Assembly: GCA_028564705.1 (NCBI GenBank)
Contig: JAPXFQ010002804.1
Coordinates: forward strand, 1,860,001 to 1,924,000
Length of the DNA: 64,000 nucleotides
Source of the DNA: Apricaphanius iberus
Lineage: Eukaryota > Chordata > Actinopteri > Cyprinodontiformes > Aphaniidae
Direction: 5' to 3'
Shown: positions 58,991-64,000 of the stretch, one piece after another
How the letters are laid out: each line of letters opens with the position of its first letter
How positions within the stretch are numbered: position 1 is the stretch's first letter
Notes under the pieces: generated by a model
What the model was told of the DNA's origin: nothing
The model's database searches: none
Seen by the model: only the letters and a program-made list of their open reading frames with translations
Program-made: the position numbers and the translations under genes

Positions 58991-61900
58991 GGCTAGCACA
59001 AGAGCACACCAGATGAAACAAATAAGAACATTACATATAAAGTTTCAATTATAGGCTATGATTTTCTCTTGTAGCGACAGTAAGACGGGAATCAAAGCAA
59101 ATTAAAATAAATAAAACTAAAACAATAGAACATAATAAATATAAGCACTCCTAGATATTTAAAGCCTGGTGAAAATGTAAGCTTCCAAACTCCTTTTAAA
59201 AAGTATCATCCAAGCCAAATATTGATCTGGGGTCATAAAAATAAACGGAAGAGGTGCCGGTGACACACCGTTGATGCAGCAGCGTGCCTGACATAAAAAA
59301 TATTCTTCTATGAGTGTCAGCGCATCCATTGTGCAGAATTATGCAGGATGGACGTTGCGGCATATTTTTTTCTCTTCACACATGCAACAATATGTGCAAT
59401 TGCTATACAATCTGAAGACATAGATATGAACATAATTCTTAAATGCAACATATTTTGAATTAAATTCTCATTTTTATTCTCTATTCTTATAGACGGGACG
59501 GGGGAGAAGTTTGTTGGTTGTGTTCGTCTGTATGTGCAATGCTCTACAAGTCAGAAAATGCTGCTTAAATAAATTCACAATTTTGTTATTTGTCCTGCTG
59601 CGCTGTCAGTGCCTCTGTGTCCAATAAGTGCGTTGCCTATAATTCCTTAATTTAATTGCCTATAATTCCTGAGGTATCTGAAAACAGATTATATTTAAAT
59701 GTTGCAGTAACATATCCAAAGCTGAGAGATTGAGAGGCCATCTAGACAAAAGGTATATGCTACCACTCAGCAGTGGACTCAGAAATTAGTGGAATGAATA
59801 TCCTTCTCTAAGCAGCTGAAGAATAGAAGCTGAAAATAGTTAAGGATGACAGTGGCTAAACAAGGCCCACATGGATTGCGTGTTCTGACCAGTAAGAGAC
59901 TGGAATTCTATATGTGGGTATGTTATGTCCAGCATATAAGAACCCTGTCGAGAGTTCAGAAAGAGTGGTGACAATTTGTCATGAGCCCTCGTGATTTGGT
60001 CATTGTGATGCGTGGTGTTTCTTTGAATAGAATCCTTCGCTGTTCAAAAAAAAAAAAAGCCATCTCTTAAAGATCTTTACTCCCAGGTCATCAGCCTGGC
60101 ATCTTGAAGACGATCACCATCGATACACAACATTCCACCCGTGGTCTATTCCATTTGCACAACAGCGTGTCAAATTGTTCATCTGTGTCGCTTCCTAAGT
60201 GGACAGTTTGATTTCATGGAGGTGTGATTGACTTGGAGCTACAGTGTGTTGTTTAAGTGATGCATTTTTAATGTACAAATATTTATATCATAAAAATCTG
60301 AAGTAGGCCAATGTATATAACAAAGAAGGACTTAAAGTTCATGAAAACCTGTAAGAAAAAATAAGGATAAATTCACTGTAAACCAAAGCTAAAAGGGGTT
60401 TACTAACCCAGTCAATGTGATTTTTACAAGTGTCTTAGTTTTAGTAATCACAGTTACTCCTTTGCCTCAGAATGAACAAAAGCAAATCTCCCCTTTCATA
60501 GGATAATGACTTTTAAAATGTAACATTGCAGAAACTCCTCCTGCTGCTTCACACACAAAGATGGCAGATGGAGGCGCTCCAGTTTAACTGCAGAACTTAC
60601 ACAGCGCCGATGAGGACGTATGTGGAGAGAATCCAGAGTGGTTCATGTGTGTCACCACTCGTTTTCCTTCAACCGACTGTCAAACAGTGGGTGAGCGAGC
60701 ATTATTATAGCTTCCACCACTCTTCACGTGTCAGCAGCACATTACATAATGCAGCAGTTCCTGCTGCCATGCAGCAGATGGAGGCATTTCCTACATCATC
60801 ACTCACCCTAATGCCTCTGCAAGGATGGGAAGATTTCCTCCTCGTCTGGAGCAAGTAAAATTGCAGATTTTCTATTTTGACTCTAATTTTGAAAAAAAAA
60901 ACCAAAACATTAATAAAAAAATTGAGGTTTCGCATGAATTTGGTACAGTTCTGTGAAAGTCCATTTAAAACGACCATTTGGAGACACCAGGCTGACATTC
61001 CTTAATGTCTTTTATCTCATTTTAGGCAGTGAATGGGGCACACCCAGTGTTAAATTATGTCCACACAAAAAAAGTGTAGAATGTTCTTGTTATTTTAACC
61101 TGCAGAGGTAGACTATGTAGTCTATGTGTGGGTGTGTACTCCTGTCTATCATTCAACTGAGGACCATTTTTCACCTTCTCAGGTTTTTCACCACATTTTG
61201 CCTGGTATTCACTTTTGGAAAATGTCCCTGCGCTCTAATGGTTGGTTTTAGAGGTATGATGTGAATTAGGTTTCAGCTGAGGTTAGGAATAGAATGATAA
61301 TAGGGTGATCGGAAAAGTGTCTTTGTTAGTCATTAAAATGAATGACTGAAGGACCTCACTACAACTAGCAACACAATAATGTGTTTGAACCCTTACCCCT
61401 CAACTAAGAACCAGAAACAAATCAAAGGGGTTAGAAAATGATGCTCTGAGTTGTTGCTCCTTAAATAAGTAACAATGCTTTCTCCTGCACATGGCACAAT
61501 GATGTTAATGCATCGGCTGCACATAACTGTCGTCCACTTATTGTTCTTGGTTAAATATCTTCCTTTGTCTCCAGTCTCAGACATCGTCCTCCCCAGCTCC
61601 GAGGTGGCTCGCTACACCATGGCTCCTGCTGCTGCTACGTAACTTGTTGCCAGGGCAACCTAGCCTCGAGAAAATCTCGGACCTTGTTTCACCACCCGTA
61701 ATCCCGCCTCTCCGCTGTCATGAGTCGTCAATTTGAGGAGTTTTGCTGGCTGAAGAAGCAAAAATAGAACACAGTAAGGTATTGCGTTTAAATTCATGTA
61801 AGCTTCTAGTGAGCGGAAGTTCCGCCCTGCAGCTTTTCACCGCGAGAGAAGACAAGGGGATGACATGTCAGTCCTGATCTTCCAAACAAGGACCTAAGAA

Positions 61901-62580
61901 TAGCTCTGTTTGGGCTCATCTGGGTAGTCTGGCTTTTACTATTCATAAATGACGTTGCAGAGGGTTTTCAATAATGCAGGGGAACGGAAAGCTGTCTCTT
62001 TTTACATAATCGAAGAACCCAACATAAGCGGTCAGCTATTGACTTTCCTCTAGGAAGTTTCTATGAAATCGCCTCGCAGAAATGCCCTGTGGTTCCTTTC
62101 AAAACCATTTTAGGGCCACAGCTTGCATTTTGTCAATTGAAGCTAAATGAAATGAGGGCAGAAACGGCCTCAGAGCCTCTCCATATCTCTCTCTCTCTCT
62201 ATTCCCATCGTATATGCGCTTAACAGCGATGATGTGGATGCTGTGGAGGAGACAAGTAGTTGGAAAGCCGGAGAAAGGAAGGAGAAGATGAGACAGGCAC
62301 TGAGGCCATGCAGACGCAGGACACAGGCGGGCGGGCCTGCCAACACAAAGGATTTCACGTGGAAGTCAACGTGCCGTTTCTAACATGAGAAAACCAAGCA
62401 GCAGAAAAAAAAAATAGATGCAACACATTCAAACAAAGGAAATAGTGTGCACAAAAAAGAAGTCAGGTGGAGGGAACATGGAGAGTGAAACATGGATGAG
62501 GATATTTCTAGAAGGTTTCATTGTGGGTTTTTTTTTTTTTTAGTTAATAAAAATGGGAAGAATTGTGCAGGAGATTGTAC
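58991..62580. other. Unrecognised sequence
   Basis: Contains an A-run near 60044-60057, one AG-preceded open stretch at 61572-61640, a CT microsatellite at 62190-62200 and a T-run near 62528-62541. None gives a supportable gene. Confidence 0.4.
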
Positions 62581-62584
62581 AGCT

Positions 62585-62960
62585 GAGGGTTCACTTTCCT
62601 ACCCTTATCTATGGTCACGAGCTCCGTGACCGAAAGAACGAGATCACGAAGAGAAGTGGTTGAGATGCGTTTCCTCCGCAGGGTATCTGGGTTATTCCTC
62701 AGAGGTAGGGTGAGAAGCTCGGTCATCCAAGAGCGGCTCAGAGTAGAGGCTCCTGTAGAGGCTCCTGTAGAGGCTCAGGGATCTGGGTAGGACGCTTCTC
62801 TGACGCTTCCTTGGTGTTCAGGGCACATCCCACCAAGAGTATAGCCCCAAAAGGAAGACCCAGGACATGTTGGACGGACTATTTTCTCAGATGGCCTGGG
62901 AAGTCTTGGATTCACAAGGCAAGATCATTTCTGACCCAATTCTCCCCTACGGACAACCTT
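62585..62960 (+). pseudogene. Rex3 LINE C-terminal fragment
   Basis: Frames of the + strand give FPTLIYGHELRDRKNEI, then MRFLRRVSG-like sequence (ATGCGTTTCCTCCGCAGGGT at about 62666) and RGRVRSSVIQERLRVE-like sequence from GGTAGGGTGAGAAGCTCGGT. Next comes KGRPRTCWTDYFLRWPGKSW, similar to the RPRTRWRDY segment of Rex3. A GAGGCTCCTGTA unit is triplicated near 62747-62775. Frames shift, so it is dead. It corresponds to the part missing from the copy at 17960-19290. Confidence 0.75.
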
Positions 62961-64000
62961 AAGGATGTCCTGATTCTCATGATATCTAGGATCATCCCAT
63001 CAGGTATTCCTGCCATGTGTGGTGTGTTCATAGTGCTCTGTTCCGCTCAGCAGGATGATGGAACTGCTCCAATCACAAATCAGGGATATTCAACACGTCG
63101 GACTGTCTTGCCATGATGCCACCACGCGTACGGTGCTTTCTCGACAAACAAGAATGCAGCCTGTATAATATGAAGTGTAGCCAGATCTGATCTCATGAGA
63201 TTTCCCGTTTTGCTGGTCAATCATGATTGCCCTGGGGCCACACACCACACACTGTAGGACCAAAACTGTCCTTGAGTTTTTTTATTTCCAGGTATAGTGT
63301 CTCTCAAGATTTGGAAATGTTGAAGGTTAAACAAAGGAAAATGAAACAACAACCTTGGAATTAATGTTTAAAACATTACTGGATTTAGAATCTTTTGCCA
63401 TCTCTTCTGTGTCCACAGAGACCAAGACAATGAAGAGCAGGCTTTGGCCTAAACAAGAGTTATTTTGAGGTTGAAAATTTGATAGAAGGGAGGAAAGAAT
63501 AATCAACGTTAACCAGGTTTTCTTAACTCCGCTGAGAGTGGAATTTCTGCAGAACAGCTGTTGGAACCTGCCCCATGGTAGTTCTGCGGAAGGAAGGAAG
63601 CAGCTGGAATATCTGGCTCAGGCTTCTGGAAGATTCCCCGCTTTGGATAACTCCCAAGAAAAAGTGGACATGAAAATAGAGGAGCGATATATAGTACAGG
63701 TCCAGTAAAGGAAACGGAATGAATCAAATGTCGAAGGAATATATACAGAAAAAGTCATACAGCCTAACAGAACCTGACTAATTAGACCTGGTTCCCGTTG
63801 GCAAAAATAACATGAATATGCAGCTTTTGACATCAGCTGCTGAACCAACGTCTCTGGAATTTGGGAATCATTTAGCCATGTGGCATTAGACATGCAGTCA
63901 GAGAAGTGGATTTTTATTATATTTTTCTTTACTTAGAGCAGGAGAATGGAAATATGGATAAAATTATTTCTTTTGCTAGGTGCTGCATTCTTATTCAAGG
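62961..64000. other. Unrecognised sequence
   Basis: No gene or transposon end recognised through the right edge of the window. Confidence 0.4.

Noticed and set aside
60526..60858. 110-codon + strand frame
   Set aside because: Composition is not protein-like and no family or splice structure was recognised.
61572..61640. Possible exon after TTTGTCTCCAG
   Set aside because: A short open stretch with an acceptor-like AG, but no donor, partner exon or recognisable protein family; it hits a stop almost at once.

Overview
The window is eukaryotic and reads as a ray-finned (teleost) fish chromosome, probably a spiny-rayed (percomorph-like) species. It is AT-rich and gene-poor, and carries teleost-typical transposable elements: Rex1, Rex3, several L2-clade LINEs, many hAT-like and TTAA-flanked miniature elements, a tRNA-type SINE and an intact Tc1/mariner element. 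This assignment is inferred from the repeat content and one gene, not from a database search. There are no bacterial operons, CRISPR arrays or recognisable rRNA or tRNA genes.

The only host gene I can support is a PKA inhibitor of the PKI family, most like pkib, on the + strand. Two coding exons (47995-48136 and 50586-50668) join in phase to give a complete 74-residue protein with the pseudosubstrate and the nuclear export signal at the same residue numbers as in mammalian PKI. The upstream sequence is intergenic or 5'-UTR intron. No other coding exon was found.

Layout. 1-5 kb: a broken LINE with a restriction-like endonuclease, a hAT-type end, an inverted-repeat element and a Rex1 fragment. 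5.3-7.3 kb: one hAT-like element nested in another, with 8-bp target duplications. 8-17 kb: mostly unrecognised sequence with Tc1 debris and two TTAA-flanked elements. 18-19.3 kb: a decayed Rex3. 19.3-25.7 kb: mostly unrecognised. 25.7-30.4 kb: a miniature element, then a strictly alternating purine-pyrimidine tandem array split by a complete 1,617-bp Tc1/mariner element whose 347-codon transposase is intact and has DD38E spacing. 31.8-45 kb: a LINE graveyard with a multi-level nest, a ~174-bp tandem repeat, a large near-identical inverted repeat and further nested hAT-like elements. 47-51 kb: the pkib-like gene. 52-64 kb: a local tandem duplication containing hAT-like sequence, more miniature elements, an L2 3' end, Tc1 transposase debris and a Rex3 3' fragment.

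The most notable items are the apparently intact DD38E (Intruder-like) transposon inside a stop-codon-free repeat array, the foldback structure with ~98% identical arms at 34.05-34.85 kb, and the nested LINE complex at 36.6-40.7 kb in which interrupted reading frames prove the order of insertion. I see no evidence for a novel host-encoded system.
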